A stretch of DNA of 64,000 bases from Beroe forskalii (lineage: Eukaryota > Ctenophora > Nuda > Beroida > Beroidae). Position numbers and translations under genes: made by a program. The stretch spans positions 1 to 64,000 of the forward strand of contig WFMF01000106.1 of assembly GCA_011033025.1 (NCBI GenBank). Direction: 5' to 3'. Positions 35,220-47,511 of this stretch are shown piece after piece. Under the pieces are notes generated by a model that saw only the letters and a list, made by a program, of their open reading frames with translations, was not told where the DNA came from and did no database searches. Every line of letters begins with the position of its first letter. Within the stretch, counting starts at the first letter, position 1.

Positions 35220-35585
35220 ATGCGGATTGGAGGCTCGCCATTGGTCGCTGGGGAGATTGGAGGCTCGCCATTGGTCAGGAAGCAGCCAATGGGAGACAAT
35301 CCGTTAAACTACGATATTGCATGAATGAAAGGCATACTTAGAATTAAACCGAGTTTCAGAGGATTTGATTGGTGGCGCGGGGAGACAAGCAGCGGTGATT
35401 GGCTGCGCGGGGAGACAAGCCCAGGCGGGCGCCTATTGGCTGAGGGGGTGCAATGCAGTTAGGAGGCAGCCAATCAGAGACCTGTTCTCTGAAGGTTTTA
35501 GTGGTGCGCCTGACAACCACCTAATGGAGCGTTTAAACCTTTTACAAATACCCGCTTTCTTAGCCAATCACACGGCTTCTTAGGA
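35220..35585. promoter_or_regulatory. Cluster of CCAAT/ATTGG boxes
   Basis: About ten ATTGG or CCAAT pentamers in 360 bp (for example GCCATTGGTC twice, GTGATTGGCTGCG, CAGCCAATCAGAG, TAGCCAATCACAC), in GC-rich sequence with the repeat GCGGGGAGACAAGC. This density is what NF-Y bound promoters or enhancers show. No transcription start is identified, so the regulatory role is inferred. Confidence 0.35.
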
Positions 35586-35589
35586 TGGG

Positions 35590-38100
35590 GATCTTAATGA
35601 AGGAGCAGAACATGCTACCCCATCACAGGAAATGTGTTTAAAGTAGTGGAGCACCTCAACCCTTTCAAATAATGCATCATTCAGCCTCAGAACTGGTACG
35701 AATTCATCAGATGAAATGTGTTTTGAATAGTGAAGCACTTAAACCCTGTCAAATAATGCATCATTCAGCCTATAACTGGCACGAATCATAAGATTCTGTC
35801 ACATTCTAGTAGTGATATTGGTTATTTGAAGCAGGAATTGGTTATTAAGATTGAGAGGGAAAACTGTTTACATCATCTGGTCTCTGGAGGAAGGAAAGTG
35901 TAAGGCGGATTATCTTATTATCGCCTTGAGAGGGGAATCAGCCCTGCTAGTATAGCTGATGTGCGTGTAGTGTGGTTGTGAAGTGTTTTATTAAGGAGTA
36001 ATAGATTGACAAGGAGTCGTGAGGTAGAGAACCTTAGCACACCCTCCATAATATGGCTAGGATTCCTGTACCTTACTAAATAATGTACTTGGTAGTAGGT
36101 GTACAGTAGAAATAGAAATATAGTTACAGTCTATAGATGAAATAATTACAGATTCATAAGCCAAACCGGTGAAATTAAAACGTGTAAAACCTCGTCATAT
36201 GGAGAATGTCCCTTACAATGCTGAAAATTAAAAATGTAAAGTGATATGCTTCAGCTAAAAAATTTGCATTGTACAGATGGTAAGTTCTAAACATTGTACT
36301 GTGTACTTTGAACTCGTGGCAAAAACAACGACCGATCAATTCCCTATAAAGACCTACTAGAAGCCGACTAGAGGAAATAAACTGAATTGAAACAACCAAA
36401 CCGTTCAAATCATGGTTCCGGAGTCCACCATATCAATATTAATCAGATTCCGCAGAAATAAACAGGGGATTTGACTGGTTAGTAACAGTCAAATCCTAAT
36501 CAAATCTTGACTTTGAGAATTTAATCAACTGCCTCCCTAATACTGATTAGTTTAAACTCCACACTTGGTACTTTGTAGCTGATAAGGAGAGATAAGGACT
36601 GTGTGTAGCACAGTAACAAACGTCACTCTGAGATTGGAAAACCTGAGTTGCTGACAATTGCTTATTTCTTGAGCTGGCACTGCAATCTGAGTGCCTGCTA
36701 AGCACATACAGACATTTGCCCATACAGTAAACCGTAAACCATTAAACCCTCGCTACTCTCGCCATTTTACGGTGTTTAACCATATAAGGAATAAACGATC
36801 TCAGCAGGCAGACAAAGCTAATGAAGATTTGATTGATCCTGCTGTATTAGCACTCACGTGACCTAACTGCTAGAGTCACATGACCTCTGCTAGGACCATA
36901 GCTTCATTCTGGGTCCCACTGGACTGTTCAACTCCCCTTCCCAAACCCCCATCCCCCTCCCCCTTGGGTACCCAACCCTTGGATTTCAGAATTCGGCCAA
37001 CCCTCCACTAAAAACTTCGAAAAATTTTCTAAGATATGTCCATTGAATTGTTAATAAAAGAATCAACTGAAACTAGAAACTTAATGAAAAGATTTAAAGT
37101 ATGTGATGTGGCTGACGCAGCAAGTCAGAAGAAATTTATTTAATTTTGAGTTTTAACGTATAGTAGTTCTAATGACTGTTGTGGTAATGAACTTCACTTT
37201 CATGGCAATTAATTCTTGAATCTATAAAATATTAAGTGACACTTTTCAGTGGATTGTGGCATGAAATCAAGCCTCAGGAATATTGTCAACACATTATAAG
37301 ATCACAGATACATATTTATTGATATCCCTTGAAAAATTGGGGCTACCCCCACCTACCTTATCCGGCCCCAAATCTTCATTCCCCTTTTCTTAGGGGGGGG
37401 GGGGGATGAAGCTTTGTCAGCTAGACCTGATCCCCGCTAGACTTAATTGCCCAATTAACAAAATGATGAAATGATAATCAATTATCATCAGTTGGATCAG
37501 CAGCTGGATCAGCAGTTGATTCAGTGATTGATAAGAGCGCAAGGGAAGGCAAGTACTAATATACGGATAACGTAACTACAGGGCGAAATGTGAGAATGAT
37601 TTGATCATCCCAATCAAAACAAGACGAGTACAGTACACTCTGTGTATTTTCTACATACTACACTCTGTGTATTTTCTACATACTACACTCTGTGTAGCGG
37701 TCTGGTAAACAGAATCCATTAAACGGGTGATGAAATAACCGCTATTTGTAACCAATCATTGGAATTAATTTCAGTACTTGGTCTTGATCTCATTTAAATA
37801 AAAGTAACCAATGATGCTTGAGAAATGGTGCTTCCTAAAAACCACACTGGAATATTGGAATAAGGATTATTAAGTAATCCGAGGATGCACCGACAAAAGT
37901 ACAATGTGATTATTCTAGAAGAGTGAACCATGGATGCTCCAGCAGCAAATGTTTTGAAGGAAGGTAGTTGGAGCCTCCTTCTAACGTTCCCCTCCAATCC
38001 CATCCCTCCCCTCTCACCCTAGGCCTCCTATCTTTGCAATTTGGAGGGTTGCAAAGATAAGATAATAGAGGAGGGAGAATCCAGGAACCTCCAACAAGAC
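35590..38100. other. CELF intron, no gene seen
   Basis: AT-rich non-coding DNA with a duplicated GTGTTT(A/G)AA(A/T)AGTGGAGCAC-like segment (35632-35790) and three units of TACACTCTGTGTATTTTCTA (37630-37695). C-rich and poly-G runs lie near 36935-36970 and 37393. Confidence 0.5.
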
Positions 38101-38104
38101 GTAA

Positions 38105-39765
38105 AGAAGTACTCAAAACTGCTGCCAGTCGAGTAAAAGCCAGCGGACGGCCAGCAAGTAAGGCAGCACGTAACCCCACTCTACAAGTAAAGGCAGGGCC
38201 AGCAAGTAACGTACCGAACCCCACTCTACAAGTAAAGGCAGGGCCAGCAAGTAACGTACCGAACCCCACTCTACAAGTAAAGGCAGGGCCAGCAAGTAAC
38301 GTACCGAACCCCACTCTACAAGTAAAGGCAGGGCCAGCAAGTAACGTACCGAACCCCACTCTACAAGTAAAGGCAGGGCCAGCAAGTAACGTACCGAACC
38401 CCACTCTACAAGTAAAGGCAGGGCCAGCAAGTAACGTACCGAACCCCACTCTACAAGTAAAGGCAGGGCCAGCAAGTAACGTACCGAACCCCACTCTACA
38501 AGTAAAAGGCAGGAGCAGCAAGTAACACCGAACACCACTCTACAAGTAAAAGGAGGGCCAGCAAGTAACGTACCGAACACCACTCTACAAGTGAAAGGAG
38601 GGCCAGCAAGTAACGTACCGAACACCACTCTACAAGTAAAAGGAGGGCCAGCAAGTAACGTACCGAACACCACTCTACAAGTAAAAGCAGGAGCAGGAGT
38701 AACGTACCGAACCCCACTCTACAAGTAAAAGGAGGGCCAGTAAGTAACGTACCGAACACCACTCTACAAGTAAAAGGAGGGCCAGCAAGTAACGTACCGA
38801 ACCCCACTCTACAAGTAAAAGGAGGGTTGCAGTAAGTAACGTACCGAACACCACTCTACAAGTAAAGGCAGGAGCAGGAGTAACTGCTAGTTAAGGCAGG
38901 AGTTGTGAGCAGTAGTAACTGCTATAAGTAAAGGCAGGAGCAGTAGCTGCTGCTAGTTAAAGGCAGGAGTAACGTACCGAACCCCACTCTACAAGTAAAG
39001 GCAGGAGCAGCAAGTAACGTACCGAACCCCACTCTACAAGTAAAGGCAGGGCCAGCAAGTAACGTACCGAACCCCACTCTACAAGTAAAGGCAGGGCCAG
39101 CAAGTAACGTACCGAACCCCACTCTACAAGTAAAGGCAGGGCCAGCAAGTAACGTACCGAACCCCACTCTACAAGTAAAAGGAGGGTTGCAGCAAGTAAC
39201 GTACCGAACACCACTCTACAAGTAAAAGGAGGGCCAGCAAGTAACGTACCGAACACCACTCTACAAGTAAAAGGAGGGCCAGCAAGTAACGTACCGAACA
39301 CCACTCTACAAGTAAAAGCAGGAGAAGGAGTAACGTACCGAACCCCACTCTACAAGTAAAAGGAGGGCCAGCAAGTAACGTACCGAACACCACTCTACAA
39401 GTAAAAGGAGGGCCAGCAAGTAACGTACCGAACCCCACTCTACAAGTAAAAGGAGGGTTGCAGTAAGTAACGTACCGAACACCACTCTACAAGTAAAGGC
39501 AGGAGCAGGAGTAACTGCTAGTTAAGGCAGGAGTTGTGAGCAGTAGTAACTGCTATAAGTAAAGGCAGGAGCAGTAGCTGCTGCTAGTTAAAGGCAGGAG
39601 TAACGTACCGAACCCCACTCTACAAGTAAAGGCAGGAGCAGGAGTAACGTACCGAACCCCACTCTACAAGTAAAGGCAGGAGCAGTAGCTGCTGCTAGGT
39701 AAAGGCAGGAGCAGGAGTAACTGCTAGTTAAAGGCAGGAGTTGTGAGTAGTAGTAGCTGCTGCAG
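38105..39765. repeat. 45-bp minisatellite (AGCAAGTAACGTACCGAACC)
   Basis: About 30 units containing AGCAAGTAACGTACCGAACC and CCACTCTACAAGTAAA, in two sub-types (GGCAGGGCC and AGGAGGGCC), with a large internal duplication (38690-38990 resembles 39310-39640). Since 45 is divisible by three, long minus-strand frames result; they are not genes. On the CELF transcript strand each unit holds CCTTTACTTGTAG, then ~10 nt, then GGTACGT, a miniature acceptor-donor pair. Confidence 0.9.
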
Positions 39766-40084
39766 GGTGTGTTAAAACCCTTGTGTGTGTGATTAGGGCT
39801 GTAATGCAGTAAAAGCGATTGTGTGTGATTAGGGCTGTAATGCAGTAAAAGCGATACCACAGAGAGACCCCACATCCCCAGTAGCTGATTGCTCCTTAAC
39901 TTGATAGTACAGCCTGATTGCTCCTTCTCTCCTGATCACGCCTCCTCTCCTGATAACTCCTCCTCTTGACATGGGGGCAGCTACATAATCAGGTGCCAGG
40001 GAATCAGACAACAGTTATTGGTATCATTGACCGGCACAGTAATTAGTAGGTAATAGTGCTCCACTGCACTGTGCAGGATTCTAC

Positions 40085-40350
40085 TACTGGATAAACAAAC
40101 TTGCTGCAAGAAACAGAGTGTTGCTACTAGCAACAGATTGTTGCTACTGGAGATAGATTGTTTCTATTAGCAACAGCAGATTGTTACTACAAGCAAAAAC
40201 AGATTGTGACTACTAGCAACAGCAGATTGTTGCTACTGGAAACAGATTGTTGCTACAAGGAACATATTGTTGCAGCAGATTGTTGCTATTAGCAACAGCA
40301 GATTGTTGCTATTAGCAACAGCAGATTGTTGCTATTAGCAACAGCAGGTT
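40085..40350. repeat. AGCAACAGCAGATTGTTGCT repeats
   Basis: About ten degenerate units of AGCAACAGCAGATTGTTGCT(A)TT. The unit is itself partly palindromic (AGCAAC/GTTGCT). Confidence 0.8.
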
Positions 40351-40769
40351 GTTTCAGACAGAGAATCACGCAACACGCTGTTTAACCCTCACTACCCAGC
40401 AAGCGGCGTATCTAACAAGGAATTCACAGTTTAACCTGCCAGTTTCCAGGGAGTGCTAAGGTTTCACAAGCAGCAATAAACACGTTGCAGCAAGGAAATC
40501 AGGAAGGAAATATCAGAAAAACGGGGATTTATCGGAGGTATTGGTTGACAATGTGTATTGTGGCGGGTAATCCTATAAGAGTACAATAGTGATCAGCAGT
40601 TATCACATTACAGCTCCCTCACTGTGTGTACTAGGGTGTCTAAAAAAGAGAGAAATCTGACGCACAGAGCAAGACAGTAGCTATCAGACCTAATAAGGGC
40701 ATTATTTCTAAGGTTTGATATTAACTGACAATTCTAGGGTTTCTAAGTACGAGTCCGCGGAATGAAAAC

Positions 40770-41140
40770 AAACGATAAAAAGCAGGTAAAGTGAAGTGAC
40801 GAGTCAAGAATTTCACAAAAGCAGGTAAAGTGAAGTGACGAGTCAGGAATTTCACAAAAGCAGGTAAAGTGAAGTGACGAGTCAAGAATTTCACAAAAGC
40901 AGGTAAAGTGAAGTGACGAGTCAGGAATTTCACAAAAGCAGGTTAAGTGAAGTGACGAGTCAGGAATTTCACAAAAGCAGGTAAAGTGAAGTAACGAGTC
41001 AAGAATTTCACAAAAGCAGGTAAAGTGAAGTGACGAGTCAGGAATTTCACAAAAGCAGGTAAAGTGAAGTGACGAGTCAGGAATTTCACAAAAGCAGGTA
41101 AAGTGAAGTGACGAGTCAGGAATTCCACAAAAGCAGGTAA
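40770..41140. repeat. 39-bp minisatellite (GCAGGTAAAGTGAAGTGACG)
   Basis: Nine to ten highly similar units of GCAGGTAAAGTGAAGTGACG plus AGTCAGGAATTTCACAAAA. Minus-strand frames reading FLTRHFTLPAFVK are artefacts. Confidence 0.9.
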
Positions 41141-41144
41141 AACG

Positions 41145-43340
41145 AAGTTAGAAATCAGGAATGAAGTCAGTGGAAGGGATTGCTCACAGCAGGGAAATAA
41201 GGTAATACAGTGGCAAGAGAATAATAAGGTAATACTGTGAGGAATGAGACCGGTGTATTGGTCCTGGTGAACGAAACTAAACAGAGTTTTAGGTTACACT
41301 CCCGGCACAGACCCTGATACCCTAATAACCCTAATACCTACTCACAACGCTCAGACTGTAGGGGACTGAAAGAGGAAATCAGGATGAAGGTACCTACAGG
41401 ATGAAGGAAAGAAGGTACGGGTGTACCGTGTAACGTACAGGAATGAAGATCAAGTAATTACTGGGGTGTAGCAAGTTGTAACTAAACACCACAGGTCTGA
41501 TATCAAATTATAGGTGTACCAGTAAACCAGGCATAGAGCTATGAGGAGGTGTTAATTAAACTAGGATTATAAAACAAACAACGTATCTGAGAAAAGTGAG
41601 ATAAGGATCATTAGCTGTCAGATAAAACACTAGCGAGTGTACATTATCTGTGTGGGAAAGGGTACAGATTACCAGAGTTATCAAAACCCAGAGAGTGTAA
41701 TGTGTGTTAAAACACCCAGTGGGTGTAATGGATGTTAAAACACACATATAGCTACACACACGGCTGATAGACTACTCTTTTAAAACGGGGTGATCTCGTA
41801 ATGAGTTTTGTCAAATTGTACAAGGCTAGAGTAATCTGATAAAATGAAAATACTGAATTATATACAGCACTTCTCCCAGCCAATGGGGAGGCAGCATTCA
41901 GACCACGTGCCCTGCCCCGACCAATCAGGAAGTGGTAATCAGCAATGTATTGAATTGGTTTAGGACGGTGTCAGTATCAGCCGAGTGACAGCGAACTGGA
42001 GTGTAACTAGTGTAAGAAGTAAAGTGTAACAAGTAAAGTGTAACAAGTAAAGTGTAACTAGGAGTGTAACTACCTTGTAATTATATTGTATTTCAGAATT
42101 TGCTGGGTTTTAAAAGGCTTACTAATGTTACATGGTTGACAGGGAAACCTTAGGCAGTTCTCCTCAGAAGCTTAGCATTGCAGCGGAAATCCACGCTGAA
42201 TTAGTACCTACAGAGCGTTCATGATCGCATTGCTGAAAATAGATTCCAATGATCTGAATCAAGTACCTATTCTACGTTCTAAGGGTCTGATGAGTCCCGT
42301 GATTCAGCTGATGTTGGGTGATATTTCTAATTATCGTCTGATTACGACGGGCAAAGATTGAGCACCGTCAAATGGCCAATAACTGAACCAATCGAGAGTT
42401 CTGTTGACTAACTTCAGAGCGATTAACTAAGTAAACTGACATTACTCAGAGATAGACATTACTAAGAGATAGCAAGATAAAGGAGATTAGGTAATCTCGG
42501 TTCAGGAACAACATATGAACGGGATTCTCAGGAGGTACGAAGTGGCAGAAGATACCTTCAACAGCTGACAAAATTAGGAAATGATTCATGATTAGATGGT
42601 TCGTGATATTTTCCAAGAGCCACACTTACAACAATCAATGTATTGATAAATTAGACATGGTGTGTACAAGATCTCCGGAATCAATCTGCCGAACAAATAC
42701 ACACGGATACACACGAGAGTACGAGACGACAGTATGTCTGGTGACCAGGGTAACGTGACCAGGGTAACGCGCTACTCGCCATGGTAACGCGCGTCACGTG
42801 ATACGCATCCTGCAATCTGATTGGCTGCGCGGTGATTGGTGTACAGAATGAAACATTCCTCTCTGTGTGTAGTTCTGATTTACATGCGCATATCAGAACA
42901 CCACGAATATTGTACATCATGACACTTAACATGAATTTACTGTGTATTGTACAGGATAAGATGTGTAGATCAGGTTTGTGTGTAGGTAAGATATTATGAA
43001 AGTACAAAATTTGTGTAAACCATAGGTACACACAAGCTCACCGTTACATTAATGATTTTCGTTAAATATCAGTTGTAACAAGATTCTTACACACTCTCAA
43101 ATGCCTTCTTACTTATTAAAGTTTTAAGGAGTCTGTGAACATTAATTTTAGTGCTCTAGATTAGATGCTGGTACTGTGCTGTGAGCTAAAATGTTTAGAT
43201 AACACTAGGGAAGCACTGAAGCAGATAACAACGACCAGATCAGCTTCTCACTTCTAACACCAGTTCAGCAGTGTACCAATGAAATCACCGCATTTCTAGA
43301 GTATCTGAAGACCCTTGTTCCTTGGCCCCAATAAGCCAAT
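41145..43340. other. CELF intron, no gene seen
   Basis: Non-coding. Notable only for AAGTGTAAC repeats (42005-42062) and GATTGG boxes with a CACGTG near 42780-42840. Confidence 0.5.
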
Positions 43341-43344
43341 ACTC

Positions 43345-43660
43345 AGTTCGCAGGCATAGTTCTACTTGGCCCCCTACACTTTGGCCGTCCCTAGAGGATT
43401 TTGCGGTGGAGTTCCTCTCTCCGTTCACAGAAGGAGGGGCCTGACCCCGCCGCTGGGCTGGCAACGCCATTCTGCCCCGGCAGGGTGGCAACCGGGAGGG
43501 ACTGGACTCTCGTCCCATACGGGGTCCCGGCCCAAGAGTGTGGGAGCGCTCGTTTCGGCCTGTAGCTCAATTTTTGGACCCCTTCTGCGGTCTGGACCCA
43601 CACTGGCCCATCCTCCTTCTAGTATTAGTTCGACTCGGCCCCAGCTTTCAGTCAATATGA
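43345..43660. other. GC- and CpG-rich island of unknown nature
   Basis: Base composition is sharply different from the flanks, with recurring TTGGCCCC/TCGGCC words and several open frames on both strands (for example MNGFYSTCPLQ at the right edge in plus, LILEGGWASVGPDRRRG in minus). I recognise no family. It could be a fragment of a retroelement or a CpG-rich regulatory patch. Confidence 0.3.
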
Positions 43661-44029
43661 ACGGTTTCTACAGCACGTGTCCCTTACAAAGCAGCTAGTT
43701 TTTCTCTGCTATTATGGAGGCGTCTGTGTTGGCACAGCTAATGTAACGCATTATTCTGTAAGTTATAATGTGACTTATAATGTAACGCAGTGAATAATTG
43801 GAAACACTTTGAAAACACTTTGAAAACAGCCCTCACAAACAAAGGTGTTAGGTAGCCATGAAGTCGTAGGACTTGATTATTATTGCCTCTGATATTTGGC
43901 AGGGACAAAGAAACTATAATTACTCTGGTCTCCTTTTCAGAACGCTGTGTTTGCTTTGTTTAGTTTGTTTGGGACTTACTCTGAGTCCAGTGCTTTTAGG
44001 GAATTAATCATATGCTTATAATGTCAGTA

Positions 44030-44155
44030 GAATACATGGACACGCCCCTATTGGGTCCATTTTGGATTTCATCCCTGGGACGCAGCCCCAGGGATGTATC
44101 TAGATTAGTTCCAAAGGGTGAGGCCGCAATATGGACCCGATAAGGCATGTGTCAA
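44030..44155. mobile_element. Short hairpin MITE (CTATTGGGTCCATT)
   Basis: GACACGCCCCTATTGGGTCCAT faces its imperfect complement ATGGACCCGATAAGGCATGTG, with CCCTGGGACGCAGCCCCAGGG at the centre. About 120 bp. Confidence 0.5.
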
Positions 44156-44364
44156 TACTTTATGTTGGTATTACAGTGAGTTAGACACCTATGAAAACGT
44201 CCGTGGTTTCTAATTTCTATAACGTAGTAAACTCTCAATGTCGTCCCGTTATTACAGAATCTCAGCAAAATTTCACCCATTATGATACAGATATTCATTA
44301 GAGCAGCTTCTTCGCTTTTGGAAATTCTTGTAGAATTGGTTTGCTGCATTACCAAATAACTTCA

Positions 44365-44600
44365 GTAAAACCACCCCGCATACTGCCCACAAACCCTTCT
44401 CATTTTCTCAAACCACCCCTTCTAAATCGCACACAAACCCTTCCCATTTTCTCAAACCACCCCTTCTAAATCGCACACAAACCCTTCCCATTTTCTCAAA
44501 CCACCCCTTCTAAATCGAACACAAACCCTTCTCATTTTCTCAAACCACCCCTTCTAAATCGCACACAAACCCTTCTAATTTTCTCAAAACACCCTTTTAA
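44365..44600. repeat. 44-bp minisatellite (CCACCCCTTCTAAATCGCAC)
   Basis: Five units containing CCACCCCTTCTAAATCGCAC and CCCTTCCCATTTTCTCAAA. Confidence 0.9.
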
Positions 44601-44944
44601 ATCGCATTTCAAATACGAGTGGTTCGCGAAAAAACCATCTGACTTTGGTAATTCAATACGGCGAGAGATAAGATTATCGTGTGCTTTAAAATCCTGAGTT
44701 TTGCAGGGGTTTCAGTCATGTGTATTTTTATTAAACATGTAGGCCTGATAGCACTGGTAACTAGTTTTCAGGAACCAGGAAATATCAGGATAGAAAATTC
44801 TTAGAGAATTTAGCTTTCTGTCACGGACAAAAAGTTTACAAAACATTGACTCGGTTTTATTATGTATTCAAATGAGGAGGTGTCCATCATTTCGCAAACC
44901 TCAAAATGAGAAAATAAAATACACTCCGGACAATTTCGCTATGC

Positions 44945-45895
44945 AACTGAAATGTTCCCCCCTCACGGTGCAGCTAGCAGAGGGCCTCCACCTCTCCTGA
45001 CCCTCCCAATCTCCTACTGCCACTTCGTTGACGACGGCCTTGGCCCTTCAGGACAGACAACACGCAGACTCTTCCTCAACTTCATCAACTCCCTGACGGA
45101 CGACCTCACCTTCACCCTGAACACCCTCTCCCGACGGAACCATTTTATCATCCGACTCCTGCACCAATCCTCACCAGACGGGCCCACAACCTCGACGCGG
45201 AACTTCAGACAGTACGACACACCTCCTACAGATTCTCCCGCATCTCCTCCATCTGACAGAGGTCCCCAGAAGAGGTGTCCATTTCGCAAAACCTCAAACA
45301 GAGAAATCAAAATGCCCTCCTTGAACAATTTCCCCTTCCATCCCTCCCTCTGCAAACCCATCAAGAAGAAATGTACAAGGTTTACAAGGTACAACTTAAC
45401 AAGTGTCAAAGCCATGCTACACGAATACAAGGATAACAAGGCAAGAAGCAGCGGCCGTTGACAGAAACCAAATGTATTCTAACTGTAAAGTGTGTGGCAA
45501 GTCCCTCCCCAGCTCCCACCTAGCCACACTGCCTCCAGAAACCACATGAACAGAACAGACAGCGCTCCTAAGTGCAGCACCCTGTGGAACCCCATCCTCC
45601 CCAAGATCTCCTCACCTTCAGACCTACTGCCAGGAATCCAGCCCTAACTACTGACACCACTTTTCTTGTTTATGTATTAGTGATATTGTAAAGTGTGTGG
45701 GCAATATCCAGAGACACTGCCACTAGCCACCTTCCATCTTCAGCTGACGACGATAATCACATGATTTTCGAAAGCTCCTGATTTAAAGTTTATCGTATCA
45801 TTTAAACGTTTCACTTGCTCTCTAAGATGAAATGTACAAGGTTTACAAGGCACTAGCCACCAACAAGGCAAGAAGCAGCGGCCGTTGACAGAAAC
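44945..45895 (+). pseudogene. Protein-like fragment with duplicated end, unrecognised
   Basis: One plus frame (44952-45458) is open for 169 codons, with LFLNFINSLTDDLTFTLNTL near its start and ending DNKARSSGR plus stop. From about 45165 a second frame reads more like protein (RRAHNLDAELQTVRHTSYR, later EEVSISQNLKQRNQNALLEQ, HQEEMYKVYK) but has an in-frame TGA. A second copy of the end is at 45830-45888 (DEMYKVYKALATNKARSSGR plus stop). A copy of the EEVSISQ segment, also decayed, lies at 44876-44940. Frame switches and duplicated ends suggest decayed copies of a coiled-coil gene's last exon. Family not recognised. Confidence 0.3.
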
Positions 45896-46135
45896 CAAAT
45901 GTATTCGAACTGTAAAGTGTGTGACAATATCCAGAGACACTGCCACTAGCCACACTGCCTCCAGCCACACTAACCAACTGTTTTCTAGCTGTAAAGTGTG
46001 TGGCAATATCCAGAGACACTGCCACTAGCCACACTGCCACCAGCCACAGAAACCAACTGTATTCTAGCTGTAAAGTGTGTGGCAATATCCAGAGACACTG
46101 CCACCAGCCACACTGATACTAGCCACATATCCACA
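45690..46135. repeat. Repeats with GTAAAGTGTGTGGCAATATC
   Basis: Four units of 55-85 bp containing GTAAAGTGTGTGGCAATATC and CAGAGACACTGCCACTAGCC, degenerating to CCACACTAG words. They derive from the sequence just after the stop codon of the fragment at 44945-45895. Confidence 0.8.
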
Positions 46136-46139
46136 CTAG

Positions 46140-47095
46140 CGACACATCCACACTGGTCACACCAGGAATCATTACAGGATTTGTCAGCTGGTAAAGTGGT
46201 AAAGTGGGGTATGGGTTGCTATCAATTCTGTGCGTTTTCTGCGTTTCTAAGAGTAAGACAGAGAAAACAAGAGAAAATATCCGAAATGAGTATTATCCTC
46301 GGCAATATAATATTCAAGATGTAAGAAATATGTCAAATGGATATGTCAAATACAGGATACTGGATACCTAGCAGCAATGACAAAACGCAGATAAGGAAGA
46401 CTAGCGGCACATGATAAGGGGTAAACGGCCTCTAAATTCCAAATTAGTGTACAATTAAACCACACAGTTTTAGTAGTTATTCAACAGTTGACGAGGGCAA
46501 TAAATGGGAATCTGAAGGGGAAGAGAAATGTAAAGAATGCACAATCTGCCACAAAACACAGCAAAGGAAGCCAGCAAGGGCAGTATCAGAATCAATATTC
46601 CAATTATTCGCATACAGGTGAATCCGGAGTAATAAAAGTTACACTTTTCCACAAAACTAAGAGACTTTGAGCAACTAGGCAGTTGGCACATACACTTTAA
46701 AAGTGGGTCCGAGGCAGGCAGAGGAATTGCAGAAGAATTGCAGTGTACACTGTCAACACTAGCTGAACAGCACCAAATGTTGCCGGACTGCTAAAAGCAC
46801 GACCTGTTTAGGCGCAGAACGACGAGGAGAACTACTGCGAAATGTACAAACCCTGAGAAATGCCTCGGACACTGACGCACTACTGAATTTGTTAAAAATT
46901 GTCAGATGCTGATTCCGCCAACTTGTACACTCAGAGAGAGAGAGAGATAGTGTACAGGGAGGTGTTGATGGCCTTCGTTTCCAACGACACTTCACCCTTT
47001 TATTGGGATACCCCGCTCCAGAAAGAGGGAGCAGAGAGGGACGCTAGCAAACCTGCCGAGCATTAAAGCGAACCTGCAACATGGGGTACACTCTG
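46140..47095. other. Intronic DNA, no gene seen
   Basis: No splice-flanked coding segment, repeat or RNA gene recognised on either strand. Confidence 0.5.
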
Positions 47096-47099
47096 TTCA

Positions 47100-47420
47100 T
47101 TCTCACTCTCACGTGACACATAAACCCGGCGCTGATTGGTTCCCCGCGACCACGCTAACATGTGATTGGTTGCCGAGAGTTCGGAGTGTGGTGATTGGTC
47201 AGCAAATAGATTAATAGTGGCATGCAATCCTTAATGAGACGTGAGTAATAAAGGTAGTGCTGGCGATGTGTGAGGATTGGGGATGGACCAATCAGAGGCC
47301 GTTATTCAGGTCACGTGACAAGGTCCCACCAATGGGCGGCAACCCAAGCAGCAACGTGTGGTAGGCAGCACCCCACCAATCACAGTCCACCAATCAGGGA
47401 TTGATAACAGTCACGTGACC
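47100..47420. promoter_or_regulatory. Mixed CACGTG and CCAAT cluster
   Basis: Three CACGTG E-boxes (47110, 47312, 47412; the last two as GTCACGTGAC) interleaved with about eight CCAAT/ATTGG boxes (GTGATTGGTT, GGACCAATCAGAG, CCACCAATCAC). GTCACGTGAC is the optimal bHLH-Zip (USF/MITF/TFE) site and CCAAT the NF-Y site; the pairing is typical of promoters and enhancers. It lies in the intron upstream of the duplicated RRM2 exon. Function inferred. Confidence 0.4.
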
Positions 47421-47511
47421 AGCTGAGAGTTAAAAAGTGCACACCTCCTCCAGCCTAGGTGTGTGTAGTGCCACGGTCCTGATTAATGAGATAACGTGAC
47501 ATGCACCACTC

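Noticed and set aside
34949..35341. 130-codon plus-strand frame
   Set aside because: It begins inside a foldback MITE and runs through CCAAT-rich repeats; no splice or family support.
38113..39438. Long minus-strand open frames (FGTLLAGPAFTCRVG-type peptides)
   Set aside because: They only mirror a 45-bp tandem unit divisible by three; adjacent frames are equally open.
43366..43698. 110-codon plus-strand frame and overlapping minus frames
   Set aside because: GC-rich patch in which several frames are open by chance; no motif or splice support. Kept only as an unexplained GC-rich island.
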